IMG/VR virus record: IMGVR_UViG_3300042896_000770
Coordinates: 1-36,906 of that record
Length of the DNA stretch: 36,906 nucleotides
DNA from: a virus
Direction: 5' to 3' (one strand)
The translations under genes were made by a program, and so were the position numbers. Every line of letters starts with the position of its first letter. Position 1 is the stretch's first letter. Shown here piece by piece: positions 15,584-21,860 of this stretch. A model generated the notes under the pieces. That model did not search any database. It was not told where the DNA came from and saw only the letters and a list, made by a program, of their open reading frames with translations.

Positions 15584-17209
15584 ATGAGCACTCCAGTTTT
15601 AAACAATGGTATATTCTTGCGCGATACGAAGTATGAAGCTTCCTCTCACGTAGATTCTTACCACTTAGTCAACATGTTAAAAGATACTGAACCTATGGAT
15701 ATGGGTCCAGTAGACATCTGGGCAATGACCCAGAAGGTAGAGATGCCACTCTATCAGATGTCAAGTTTTGGTGGCAAAAATGTTATCATGGTAGATAACG
15801 CTAGAGGTGAGTATAAGTGGCAGACTCCTGTTTCCCAGGATCTTCCTTATATCATCGAAGATATCGAACCAGATAATACTACTAAAGGTATAGATGGTAC
15901 AACCTTCAGAATCAAAATCAACAAGCGTGAATTTGGTCATGGAGATATTATCACTTATGATAAGTATAATGGTGCAGAGATGTACATCACTGTGGATGAT
16001 ATTCTTCCAGCTAGTGATGGTTACATTTACACTGTTCAACTTGTAAATAATGATAACTACAAGTATTTAGATAACAAATACTTAGAAGGTCAAACTAAGA
16101 TTTTCCGTAAAGGTTCTGCTCGTGGTGAGTATGGAGAAAGATTCTCTGATATTACTACACGTTCTGGATACCGCGAATTTTATAATTTCGTAGGTGGATC
16201 TGAAGCACATGTTCACTATTCTATCTCATCTCGTGCAGATATGATGACTCGTGGTGGTATGAATGCTGATGGAACAGTTCCTGTAACTGAAATCTGGAGA
16301 AACTTTGACAAGACTATGGATCCGTCAATTTCTAAGATTGAGGATATGGTTGCTACTATGGGTAGAGATTATGTAAAGCGCGCTGTTGCTAATGGAACAT
16401 TGAGCAGAACATTTGTTACTTCTATGGAAGCAGCACATCTTACCAAGATTGCTACAGATATCGAGACTTACTTAATGTGGGGACACGGTGGACGTATTAA
16501 GCAAGATGGTCCAGATGATATTCGTATGTCAGTGGGTCTTTGGAAACAATTAGATAACTCTTTCAAAAAGGTTTATAATAAGTCTAATTTCTCTCTTGAA
16601 TTATTCCGCGCTGAGCTTTATAACTTCTACGCAGGTCGTGTTGAATTCCAAGGTCCAGATCCTAAGCGTCAGCTTATTGTTCAAACTGGTATGGGTGGTA
16701 TGCGCCTTGTTAACGAAGCTATTAAGCGTGAAGCATCTAGCTCTGGTTTAGTAATCCAAGCTGCTCAAAACAGTGGTATTGGAGCTATCTCTGGTCAGGG
16801 TATGGATTTAGGATTTGGATTTGCTTACACTAGCTACGTTATTCCTTTCTTAGCTAATGTTAAGTTTGTTCTTAACCCTGCTTTTGACAATATCCATACA
16901 AATGATATTGAAAACCCAATTATCGATGGTAACCCATTATCTTCTTATAGCTTTATTATCTTTGATATTACTGATACAGGAAATGATAATATCTTCTTAT
17001 TGAAATTATCTTGGGATAATCAATTGAAGTGGTGGTATCAAAACGGTACTATGGACTACATGGGAAGAACTCAAGGGTTCCAATCTAATGGACAGTTCAA
17101 TGGATACCGTGTTTATATGACACAAACAATGCCAGCTATTTGGGTTAAAGATCCAACTAAGGTATTGAAGATAGTTATGAGAAACCCAATCACGGGAGGA
17201 TCATTCTAA
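15584..17209 (+). CDS. Major capsid protein (crAss-like, HK97-fold expected)
   Basis: A 541-aa protein recognisable as the crAss-like major capsid protein by order (TerL, portal, scaffold, capsid) and by segments such as MDMGPVDIWAMTQKVEMP (about residues 39-56), AHLTKIATDIETYLMWG (about 285-301), QLIVQTGMGGMRLVNEAIK (about 363-381) and the closing ITGGSF. An HK97 fold is expected from the family. Codon use is visibly shifted toward CGT for Arg and C-ending codons (ATC, TAC), unlike the AGA-rich neighbours, consistent with very high expression. The leader is A-rich without a Shine-Dalgarno. The next 130 bases hold RNA structures that may stabilise or process its message. Confidence 0.83.
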   Translation: MSTPVLNNGIFLRDTKYEASSHVDSYHLVNMLKDTEPMDMGPVDIWAMTQKVEMPLYQMSSFGGKNVIMVDNARGEYKWQTPVSQDLPYIIEDIEPDNTTKGIDGTTFRIKINKREFGHGDIITYDKYNGAEMYITVDDILPASDGYIYTVQLVNNDNYKYLDNKYLEGQTKIFRKGSARGEYGERFSDITTRSGYREFYNFVGGSEAHVHYSISSRADMMTRGGMNADGTVPVTEIWRNFDKTMDPSISKIEDMVATMGRDYVKRAVANGTLSRTFVTSMEAAHLTKIATDIETYLMWGHGGRIKQDGPDDIRMSVGLWKQLDNSFKKVYNKSNFSLELFRAELYNFYAGRVEFQGPDPKRQLIVQTGMGGMRLVNEAIKREASSSGLVIQAAQNSGIGAISGQGMDLGFGFAYTSYVIPFLANVKFVLNPAFDNIHTNDIENPIIDGNPLSSYSFIIFDITDTGNDNIFLLKLSWDNQLKWWYQNGTMDYMGRTQGFQSNGQFNGYRVYMTQTMPAIWVKDPTKVLKIVMRNPITGGSF

Positions 17210-17214
17210 TATTA

Positions 17215-17258
17215 GCGCCAGCGGAAGGTTATTCATGTTTCCTTCCGCATATTGGTGC
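17215..17258 (+). other. Two-part RNA hairpin directly after the capsid gene
   Basis: GCGCCA (17215-17220) pairs with TGGTGC (17253-17258, one G-T). Inside it and directly abutting, GCGGAAGG (17221-17228) pairs perfectly with CCTTCCGC (17241-17248) around a 12-base loop; ATAT (17249-17252) is the only joint. No T run follows, so it is not a textbook terminator. It could be a 3'-end stabiliser of the capsid message or an RNase III/processing site. Confidence 0.65.
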
Positions 17259-17260
17259 CT

Positions 17261-17317
17261 TGCTTGGATAGTGTTTTGAAATAAGAGACACGACTGGTTC
17301 GATCCTGGTCCAAGTGC
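17261..17317 (+). ncRNA. tRNA-like fold lacking a D arm
   Basis: TGCTTGG (17261-17267) pairs with CCAAGTG (17310-17316; two wobbles) as a 7-bp acceptor-like stem. GTGTTTT/GAGACAC (17271-17277/17285-17291; two wobbles) forms a 7-bp stem with a 7-base loop GAAATAA. ACTGG/CTGGT (17293-17297/17305-17309) forms a 5-bp stem with loop TTCGATC, an exact fit to the tRNA T-loop consensus TTCRANY, and joins the acceptor strand with no gap as in real tRNAs. There is no room for a D arm, the loop lacks U33, and no CCA is encoded, so it is not a normal tRNA. It may be a degenerate tRNA or a tRNA mimic. tRNA-like function is inference. Confidence 0.45.
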
Positions 17318-17343
17318 AAAAGATAACCTTAAACCAACATAAA

Positions 17344-18360
17344 ATGAAAGTAACAATTACAGAACTTCCTACGATTTCAGATCAAGGAAAAATTTCGATT
17401 AAACCGTTCTTTGACCCCGATGTAGATAACCTAGGTCTTCAGAATTATGGGATCTCTTTATTTGATGGAGTATTCCATGAAGAAGAATTAGCTTGTATAG
17501 AGCTTAATGGAATCAAGAGATATGTAACAGGTCTTAATCCTTATGCTCCAGAAGTTAAATTAATTCCAGATAAAGAAAGAAGAGAAGCTGTAATTTTAGA
17601 TATTAATAAAGTTGTAGCAAAGTTAGAAGCTGAATTAGCTACTAATATTATAGATCCAACTGATCTTGATTTTTGGAATAAAGTAAAATTACTAAGACCT
17701 GATAATGATGATTTTTGGTCTACGATTAAAGTTCGTTGTGGTAATAAACCTGTTCCTTTAGATCCAGAAAACAATCCTCATGATCTTATTAGATTTTACG
17801 CTATCAATGCTGGTGGTTTTTCTATAGTAGCAAAAAGTTATGATGATGCTAAAGCTAAACCTGTTGCTCCAAAATTTTTTTTAGATAAAGCTATTAATAC
17901 AATTGCTACTAAAACAGAACTTAAAAAGTTGCGTAATAAGGCTCTTGCTGAACTTGAACATATGTATAAGAAACAAGTTTCTAAGCTTATGTATGTAGCT
18001 AAAGTTGTAGATGGCAATAGTTCTCAATATAAAAGATCAACTCCAATCGATGTTATCTATGATAATCTAGATACTTTTATTAATGGAGAAGGTGTAGAAA
18101 GAAGTGAGCGTAGAGCAGCTGAGTATTTTTTAGATACAGCTAGTCAGGATGTAGAAACTTTAAAACTTAGAGCTTTGATTAAAGATTGTAATTTTTATAA
18201 GTTAGTAGCACCTAAATCAGATGGTATGATTTATCATATGTCTACACAAACTATTATGGGAAGAAACACTGCAGAGTGTTTAGAGTTTTTAAAAAATCCT
18301 TTAAATGATAAAATTTTAGAGGACTTATTACAAAAGGTTGAAATACATTGGAAAAAATAA
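17344..18360 (+). CDS. Conserved-looking protein after the capsid gene, function unknown
   Basis: A 338-aa protein. The frame opens at a GTG (17314) inside the tRNA-like fold, but the ATG at 17344, five bases after AAACCAAC, is preferred. The N-terminal 80 residues are mixed beta (ISIKPFFDPDVDNLGLQNYG, residues about 17-36), the middle has repeated DxxDFW patterns (LDFWNKVKLLRPDNDDFW, about 108-125), and the C-terminal half is helical with SERRAAEYFLDTA (about 255-267). The position between capsid and neck genes suggests a virion or head-completion protein. No family could be named. Confidence 0.6.
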   Translation: MKVTITELPTISDQGKISIKPFFDPDVDNLGLQNYGISLFDGVFHEEELACIELNGIKRYVTGLNPYAPEVKLIPDKERREAVILDINKVVAKLEAELATNIIDPTDLDFWNKVKLLRPDNDDFWSTIKVRCGNKPVPLDPENNPHDLIRFYAINAGGFSIVAKSYDDAKAKPVAPKFFLDKAINTIATKTELKKLRNKALAELEHMYKKQVSKLMYVAKVVDGNSSQYKRSTPIDVIYDNLDTFINGEGVERSERRAAEYFLDTASQDVETLKLRALIKDCNFYKLVAPKSDGMIYHMSTQTIMGRNTAECLEFLKNPLNDKILEDLLQKVEIHWKK

Positions 18361-18365
18361 AATAT

Positions 18366-19106
18366 ATGGCACGTTATAATAAATATAAATTAGGAGGTCC
18401 CGGAGCTATTAGAAGAGCTAAAGCTAAAACAGAAAAAGCAATAGCTTTAGGATATAAAAATGCTGCAGATATGAAAAAATCTAAGGCTGAAAATATAGCT
18501 ATAGCTACTGGAACAGGTAGATCAAAACTTAGATCTACTTCAACATCTAGTAATAATAGTGCTACTAATATTAATACTACTTCAGGTTCTTCTTCAGGAG
18601 CAACTGGAGGAGCTGGTGGTGCAGGGGGAACTGGTGGCACATCTAGTGCTAATCGTACTATTAATGAAGGTAATACTAGTAATTATGGAAATAATTCTAC
18701 AGTTACAGGTGGAACTGGAAATATGAGTGCTATAGAAAATCGAAAACTTGGTGGACAAAAACTTAAAAATCAAATAAATATGAAAACTGTGAAAAAAATG
18801 CAAAAAGGTGGATCAACTACAAAACAATCTATTAAAAAAACAACTAATTCTAATAATAGAAGTAATGTAGTAGATCGTAGTAGTAATAGAAATACTAACT
18901 CTACTAATGTTAGAAATACTAATTCTAATACTAATAATAGTAGAAATACTATGTATAATACTTCTAATACGGGAGGCAATGCTACTACTGTTGGTGGAAA
19001 AGGAAATAAAGTAGTTACTGGTACTGTAAAAAAAGGTAACAAAGGAAGTGATTATGGGTATAAAAAAGGTGGATCTGTAAAAAAGATGAAAAAAGGTGGA
19101 TGTTAA
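18366..19106 (+). CDS. Low-complexity basic Ser/Thr/Asn/Gly-rich protein with KKGG motifs
   Basis: A 246-aa protein. A TTG six codons upstream is possible, but the ATG at 18366 (MARYNKYKLGG) is preferred. After a basic N-terminus (about 1-40) come long low-complexity runs of S, T, N and G, a GGAGGAGGTGG segment (about 80-91), repeated RNTNS units (about 175-205), and lysine-rich blocks. QKGG occurs around residue 150 and the end reads KKGGSVKKMKKGGC. No fold is expected for most of it. It opens a run of small basic genes sharing the KKGG signature. A packaged nucleic-acid-binding or flexible virion protein is possible, not shown. Confidence 0.6.
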   Translation: MARYNKYKLGGPGAIRRAKAKTEKAIALGYKNAADMKKSKAENIAIATGTGRSKLRSTSTSSNNSATNINTTSGSSSGATGGAGGAGGTGGTSSANRTINEGNTSNYGNNSTVTGGTGNMSAIENRKLGGQKLKNQINMKTVKKMQKGGSTTKQSIKKTTNSNNRSNVVDRSSNRNTNSTNVRNTNSNTNNSRNTMYNTSNTGGNATTVGGKGNKVVTGTVKKGNKGSDYGYKKGGSVKKMKKGGC

Positions 19107-19125
19107 ATCTAAAAAATTAGTAATT

Positions 19126-19290
19126 ATGAAAACAATTAAATCTTTAAACAAGTATCCTGAAGTAGTTACAAAACCAACTCAGTATAAAGGAGGAATGAAT
19201 ATAGCAGCATGCTGTGAAGTAGTTACTAATCCAACACGTTATAAAGGTGGCTTAAATACAGCTGCTTGTGATGTGCCTAAAAAGAAGTAA
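19126..19290 (+). CDS. 54-aa protein made of two tandem 19-residue repeats
   Basis: The frame can be extended upstream to a GTG, but the ATG at 19126 fits better. Almost the whole protein is a duplication: EVVT-x-PT-x-YKGG-x-N-x-AAC occurs at residues 12-29 and 31-48, each unit ending in a Cys pair or Cys-Asp. The tail is PKKK. The YKGG core ties it to neighbouring KKGG proteins. The repeat is visible in DNA as two 57-base units. Function unknown; two identical small binding sites are suggested by the symmetry. Confidence 0.55.
   Translation: MKTIKSLNKYPEVVTKPTQYKGGMNIAACCEVVTNPTRYKGGLNTAACDVPKKK
19159..19272 (+). repeat. Two tandem 57-base coding repeats
   Basis: Units 19159-19215 and 19216-19272 each encode 19 residues of the pattern EVVTxPTxYKGGxNxAAC plus one residue. 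They differ mainly by third-position and a few coding changes, indicating an old in-frame duplication. Confidence 0.75.
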
Positions 19291-19292
19291 TT

Positions 19293-19610
19293 ATGCCAAG
19301 AGATAAATATGCAAAAGATCGTAAAAAAATAGAAACATCAATTGCAATAAATAATTTTGGAAGTCATATGGGATATTTAGGAGCCTCTAAAAAAATTGAG
19401 GCTTCTAAAAAAAGTCGTATGAATGAGGATACTCGTAGTGCTGATATTATAAAATATTATCGAGGAGGTGAATCTGATACTACTAAAATTGAACCAAAGC
19501 AAACTGTTACTTCTACTAATCCTTTTCTTAAAAAATCAAAAGAAAAATTACTTGAAGATTATAAAAAAGCTATAAAAGATCTAGCAAAAAAGAAAAATGC
19601 CAAAGACTAA
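19293..19610 (+). CDS. Small basic hypothetical protein
   Basis: A 105-aa lysine-rich protein starting MPRDKYAKDRKKIETS. It contains a glycine-rich stretch with FGSHMGYLGASKKIEASKKS (about residues 21-40), a YRGG motif (about 51-54) matching the family of KGG motifs around it, and a helical Lys-rich C-terminus (KEKLLEDYKKAIKDLAKKKN). No family recognised. It overlaps the next gene by 14 bases, indicating joint expression. Confidence 0.6.
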   Translation: MPRDKYAKDRKKIETSIAINNFGSHMGYLGASKKIEASKKSRMNEDTRSADIIKYYRGGESDTTKIEPKQTVTSTNPFLKKSKEKLLEDYKKAIKDLAKKKNAKD

Positions 19611-19785
19611 AAGCAAAGTAAATCAAGCAGGAGTATATACTAAACCAGGTATGAGAAAGTCTTTATTTAATAAGATTAAAGCTGGTACTAAAGGTGGTGA
19701 TCCTGGAGAATGGAGTGCAAGAAAAGCACAATTACTTGCTAAAGAGTATAAGTCAAAAAGTGGTGGATATAAAACTAAAAAGTAA
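19597..19785 (+). CDS. Small basic protein with GGDPGEWSARKAQLLAKEY motif
   Basis: A 62-aa protein with the core KAGTKGGDPGEWSARKAQLL (residues 27-46) and a GGYK ending. I recall this pattern (GVYTKP...KAG.KGG.PGQWSARKAQL) as a small domain of unknown function found in phages and large DNA viruses of algae; the exact DUF number is not certain. It is strongly basic. Likely to bind DNA, protein or the virion interior; no assay-based function is implied. Confidence 0.65.
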   Translation: MPKTKSKVNQAGVYTKPGMRKSLFNKIKAGTKGGDPGEWSARKAQLLAKEYKSKSGGYKTKK

Positions 19786-20051
19786 TGCCCAAAGATCCTC
19801 AGCAAAGTTTAAAAGATTGGTCAGCTCAAAAGTGGATGACCTCTGATACTTATGCTAATAAAAAAAAAGGTTCTTCTAAAGAGGTAAAGTCTAAGGGTAA
19901 AAAAAGATATTTACCAGAATCTGCTTGGGGATCTTTATCATCTGGGGAAAAGGCTGCTACTAATAAAGCTAAAGCTGAAGGTAATAAAAAAGGTAAACAA
20001 TTTGTATCTCAACCAAAAAATATAAAACAAAAAACTAAAGCGCATCGATAA
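19785..20051 (+). CDS. Small basic protein with RYLPESAWGSLSSGEKAATN motif
   Basis: An 88-aa protein with SLKDWSAQKWMTSD (about residues 8-21), a Lys-rich linker, and KRYLPESAWGSLSSGEKAAT (about 40-59) followed by NKAKAEGNKKGKQFV. The pattern resembles another small basic family seen in phages and algal giant viruses; the DUF name is not certain. Its ATG overlaps the previous stop by one base (TAATG), so the two small proteins are made together. The C-terminus is Lys/Gln-rich. Confidence 0.62.
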   Translation: MPKDPQQSLKDWSAQKWMTSDTYANKKKGSSKEVKSKGKKRYLPESAWGSLSSGEKAATNKAKAEGNKKGKQFVSQPKNIKQKTKAHR

Positions 20052-20097
20052 TTTTACTATATTATACTAAATACAAAACTAATTAAAACTAATTTTT

Positions 20098-20535
20098 ATG
20101 GGATATCCAGAATACAAAATAAACAAAACTCACAACTGGCAATTAGCTGGTAATAAAATTGAGAAAACTGCTTTTTATAATCATGATCTAGCAGTTAGTA
20201 CAGTTATAGAAGTAAATACCCTTAAAGGTATTATTGAACTAGATAATATAGAAACTCTTACTGTTCCACTTCCAGAGTTTGATGGAGCTGTGCAAATCTA
20301 TATTAATAATCCTAGTCTTAATTTGACTGAGGGTAATAAAGATAACATCTATGTACAACTTACACCATATTACAAACCAGCAGCTCTTGATAAAGCTATT
20401 CCTTATCTTCTTGCTAATGGTGTATTAATACCAAATGGTTTAGGTGTTGAAATATATAATGCAAGTCCTGCTGCAGCTTCTCCTAATCAATGGGAAGGTG
20501 CTTTATATATTTATTATGAAATCTATACCATTTAA
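20098..20535 (+). CDS. Beta-rich hypothetical protein, possible capsid decoration
   Basis: A 145-aa protein that is not basic, unlike all its neighbours. It shows alternating hydrophobic strands (GIIELDNIETLTVPLPEF, about residues 44-61; AVQIYINNPSLNL, about 64-76) and a strand-rich aromatic end (YIYYEIYTI). It probably folds as a beta-sandwich or barrel. The setting downstream of the capsid gene makes a head decoration or head-fibre protein plausible. No family recognised. Confidence 0.55.
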   Translation: MGYPEYKINKTHNWQLAGNKIEKTAFYNHDLAVSTVIEVNTLKGIIELDNIETLTVPLPEFDGAVQIYINNPSLNLTEGNKDNIYVQLTPYYKPAALDKAIPYLLANGVLIPNGLGVEIYNASPAAASPNQWEGALYIYYEIYTI

Positions 20536-20546
20536 AAAATTAATTT

Positions 20547-20771
20547 ATGACTAAGAAAAAACCAACATCAAAATCAAAATCATCTACTGTAGTTTCTATT
20601 GGAATGGGTAGTAAATCAGATATGAGAAAATGGGAAGTAGAATGTGCTATGAATACATTACAAAAAGCTAAAGAAATTCAAAGTGATAAAAAGCTAATGA
20701 GTGATGTAAAAAATATGGCTTCTAAAAAAGCTAAAGAGTATAGTAATATTGCATCAGGTAAAATTAAATAG
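20547..20771 (+). CDS. Small basic helical protein
   Basis: A 74-aa protein: a Lys/Ser-rich start (TKKKPTSKSKSS), a glycine turn (GMGSKSDMRKWEVE, about residues 20-33), then one long amphipathic helix with KAKEI, KNMASKKAKEY and a basic end. No family named. It is part of the run of small basic genes, two bases before the next ATG. Confidence 0.55.
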   Translation: MTKKKPTSKSKSSTVVSIGMGSKSDMRKWEVECAMNTLQKAKEIQSDKKLMSDVKNMASKKAKEYSNIASGKIK

Positions 20772-20773
20772 TT

Positions 20774-20920
20774 ATGGCAAAGAAAAAAATTGTTGAGTAT
20801 AAAGGAACAAAAGCAGAAGAAAGATATTCTACAAAAACTGCTATGAAAAAACACGAGAAAACTGAGAGTAAAAAAGAAGAAACTCGTGAAAAAAAGTTAA
20901 TGAGAAAAAAGAAAAAATAA
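20774..20920 (+). CDS. 48-aa Lys/Glu-rich micro-protein
   Basis: A 48-codon frame starting two bases after the previous stop and ending one base before the next ATG. The product begins MAKKKIVEYKGTKAEERYS and ends in KLMRKKKK. The Glu/Lys alternation predicts a single helix. Supported by its exact fit between genes and its matching composition; function unknown. Confidence 0.55.
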   Translation: MAKKKIVEYKGTKAEERYSTKTAMKKHEKTESKKEETREKKLMRKKKK

Positions 20921-20921
20921 T

Positions 20922-21098
20922 ATGGCAATGTCTATGAAAACTAAAGGTAAAAAAGTTAAAAAGATGGCTATGGGTGGATCAAATTTAAAACCTGTAAACT
21001 CTTCTAAAAATCCAGGACTATCTAAACTTCCTACAGAAGTTAGAAATAATATGGGTTATCAGAAAAAAGGCGGTATTATAAAAGCTAAGAAAAAGTAA
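20922..21098 (+). CDS. 58-aa basic micro-protein with KKGG motif
   Basis: A 58-codon frame between two adjacent starts. It begins MAMSMKTKGKKVKKMAMGG and ends with QKKGGIIKAKKK (about residues 47-58), again carrying the KKGG signature. The centre contains PGLSKLPTEVRNNMG. One base separates its stop from the next ATG. Function unknown; gene reality is supported by spacing and by the motif shared with four neighbours. Confidence 0.55.
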   Translation: MAMSMKTKGKKVKKMAMGGSNLKPVNSSKNPGLSKLPTEVRNNMGYQKKGGIIKAKKK

Positions 21099-21099
21099 T

Positions 21100-21372
21100 A
21101 TGGCAAAGACAGCTGCTTGGACTCGCAAAGAAGGTAAAAATCCTAAAGGGGGACTTAATGCTAAAGGTGTTGCTTCATATAGAGCAGCTAATCCTGGTAG
21201 TAAACTTAAGATGGCTGTTACTACTAAGCCTTCTAAACTTGATCCCGATAGTAAAGATGCTAAGCGTAGAAAAAGCTTTTGTGCTAGGATGTCTGGTGTT
21301 AAAGGGCCTATGAAAGATGAAAAAGGAAGACCAACAAGAAAAGCTCTTTCTTTAAGAAAGTGGAACTGTTAA
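21100..21372 (+). CDS. Small basic protein with AWTRKEGKNPKGGLN and RRKSFCARMSG motifs
   Basis: A 90-aa protein with TAAWTRKEGKNPKGGLNAKG (residues 4-23), RRKSFCARMSGVKGPM (about 57-72) and a final LRKWNC. This is a recognisable small domain of unknown function shared by many phages and some large eukaryotic DNA viruses (my recollection is DUF6321-like; the number should be verified). The two conserved cysteines and the dense Arg/Lys pattern suggest a nucleic-acid contact. It sits in the run of small basic genes upstream of the ring protein. Confidence 0.68.
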   Translation: MAKTAAWTRKEGKNPKGGLNAKGVASYRAANPGSKLKMAVTTKPSKLDPDSKDAKRRKSFCARMSGVKGPMKDEKGRPTRKALSLRKWNC

Positions 21373-21391
21373 ACCAACTAAAATAAATATT

Positions 21392-21673
21392 ATGAAAAAA
21401 ATGATGAAGAGTAAAAGTAAAAAACTTGCTAAAGCTAATTATGGTATGGCAGTTACTGATGATAAATATGCTAAATTAAAAACAAAATACCCTAATAAAG
21501 AAAAAGAGTTTATTGCAATAGAAAATAAAGAAAAAAAAAGGGATCAAGCTTTTGCTGATGCTGCTATAGCAAGAGCAAATATGGCTAAGAAAAAAGCTAC
21601 TCCTGTTGTTACACAAAAAACTGGTGGAAATATGTATAAAAAAGGTGGACCAGTTAAAAAGAAAAAGAAATAA
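21392..21673 (+). CDS. Small Lys-rich protein with terminal KKGG motif
   Basis: A 93-aa protein: basic start (MKKMMKSKSKKLAKANYG), a charged helix in the middle (FIAIENKEKKRDQAFADAAI, about residues 40-59), and the ending GGNMYKKGGPVKKKKK. AAACCAAC lies 13 bases before the ATG. The stop overlaps the next ATG by one base. The KKGG-K5 tail closely parallels the tail of the 246-aa low-complexity protein. No family named. Confidence 0.58.
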   Translation: MKKMMKSKSKKLAKANYGMAVTDDKYAKLKTKYPNKEKEFIAIENKEKKRDQAFADAAIARANMAKKKATPVVTQKTGGNMYKKGGPVKKKKK

Positions 21674-21858
21674 TGGCAAAGAATTGGATTCAAGGAGCTA
21701 TTAAAAATCCTGGCGCTTTTAAAGCTAAGGCTAAAAAAGCGGGTATGTCAACCGCAGCTTTTGCTAATAAAGTTACAAAAAAAGGATCTAAGGCTAGTAC
21801 CAAAACAAAGCGTCAAGCTAATTTAGCAAAGACTCTTGGAAAAATGAATAAAGGATAA
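21673..21858 (+). CDS. Small basic protein with AKNWIQGAIKNPGAF motif
   Basis: A 61-aa protein starting MAKNWIQGAIKNPGAFKAKA and ending in QANLAKTLGKMNKG. This 'NWIQ.AIK.PGA ... R..LA.TL.K' pattern is a small family I recall from many phages and large DNA viruses, of unknown function. It is almost wholly basic and helical, histone-tail-like in composition, though no homology to histones is claimed. It is coupled to the preceding gene (TAATG) and sits two bases before the ring-protein gene. Confidence 0.67.
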   Translation: MAKNWIQGAIKNPGAFKAKAKKAGMSTAAFANKVTKKGSKASTKTKRQANLAKTLGKMNKG

Positions 21859-21860
21859 CT

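Noticed and set aside
17314-17343. GTG start adding ten residues to the post-capsid gene
   Set aside because: It would begin inside the tRNA-like fold; the ATG at 17344 with an AAACCAAC leader is a better start.
18540-18990. Short repeated AAT/ACT-rich units resembling a CRISPR array or origin iterons
   Set aside because: They are codon-level repeats (Asn-Thr-Ser) inside an open frame with no regular spacer length or palindromic repeat.
19096-19125. GTG start extending the 54-aa repeat protein upstream
   Set aside because: It overlaps the previous gene, adds unrelated residues, and an ATG with an A-rich leader follows at 19126.
18374-19151. Several minus-strand open frames opposite the low-complexity gene
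   Set aside because: They arise from stop-poor complementary sequence of Asn/Ser/Thr/Gly codons, encode implausible Phe/Leu/Ile/Ser-rich products and lack leaders.
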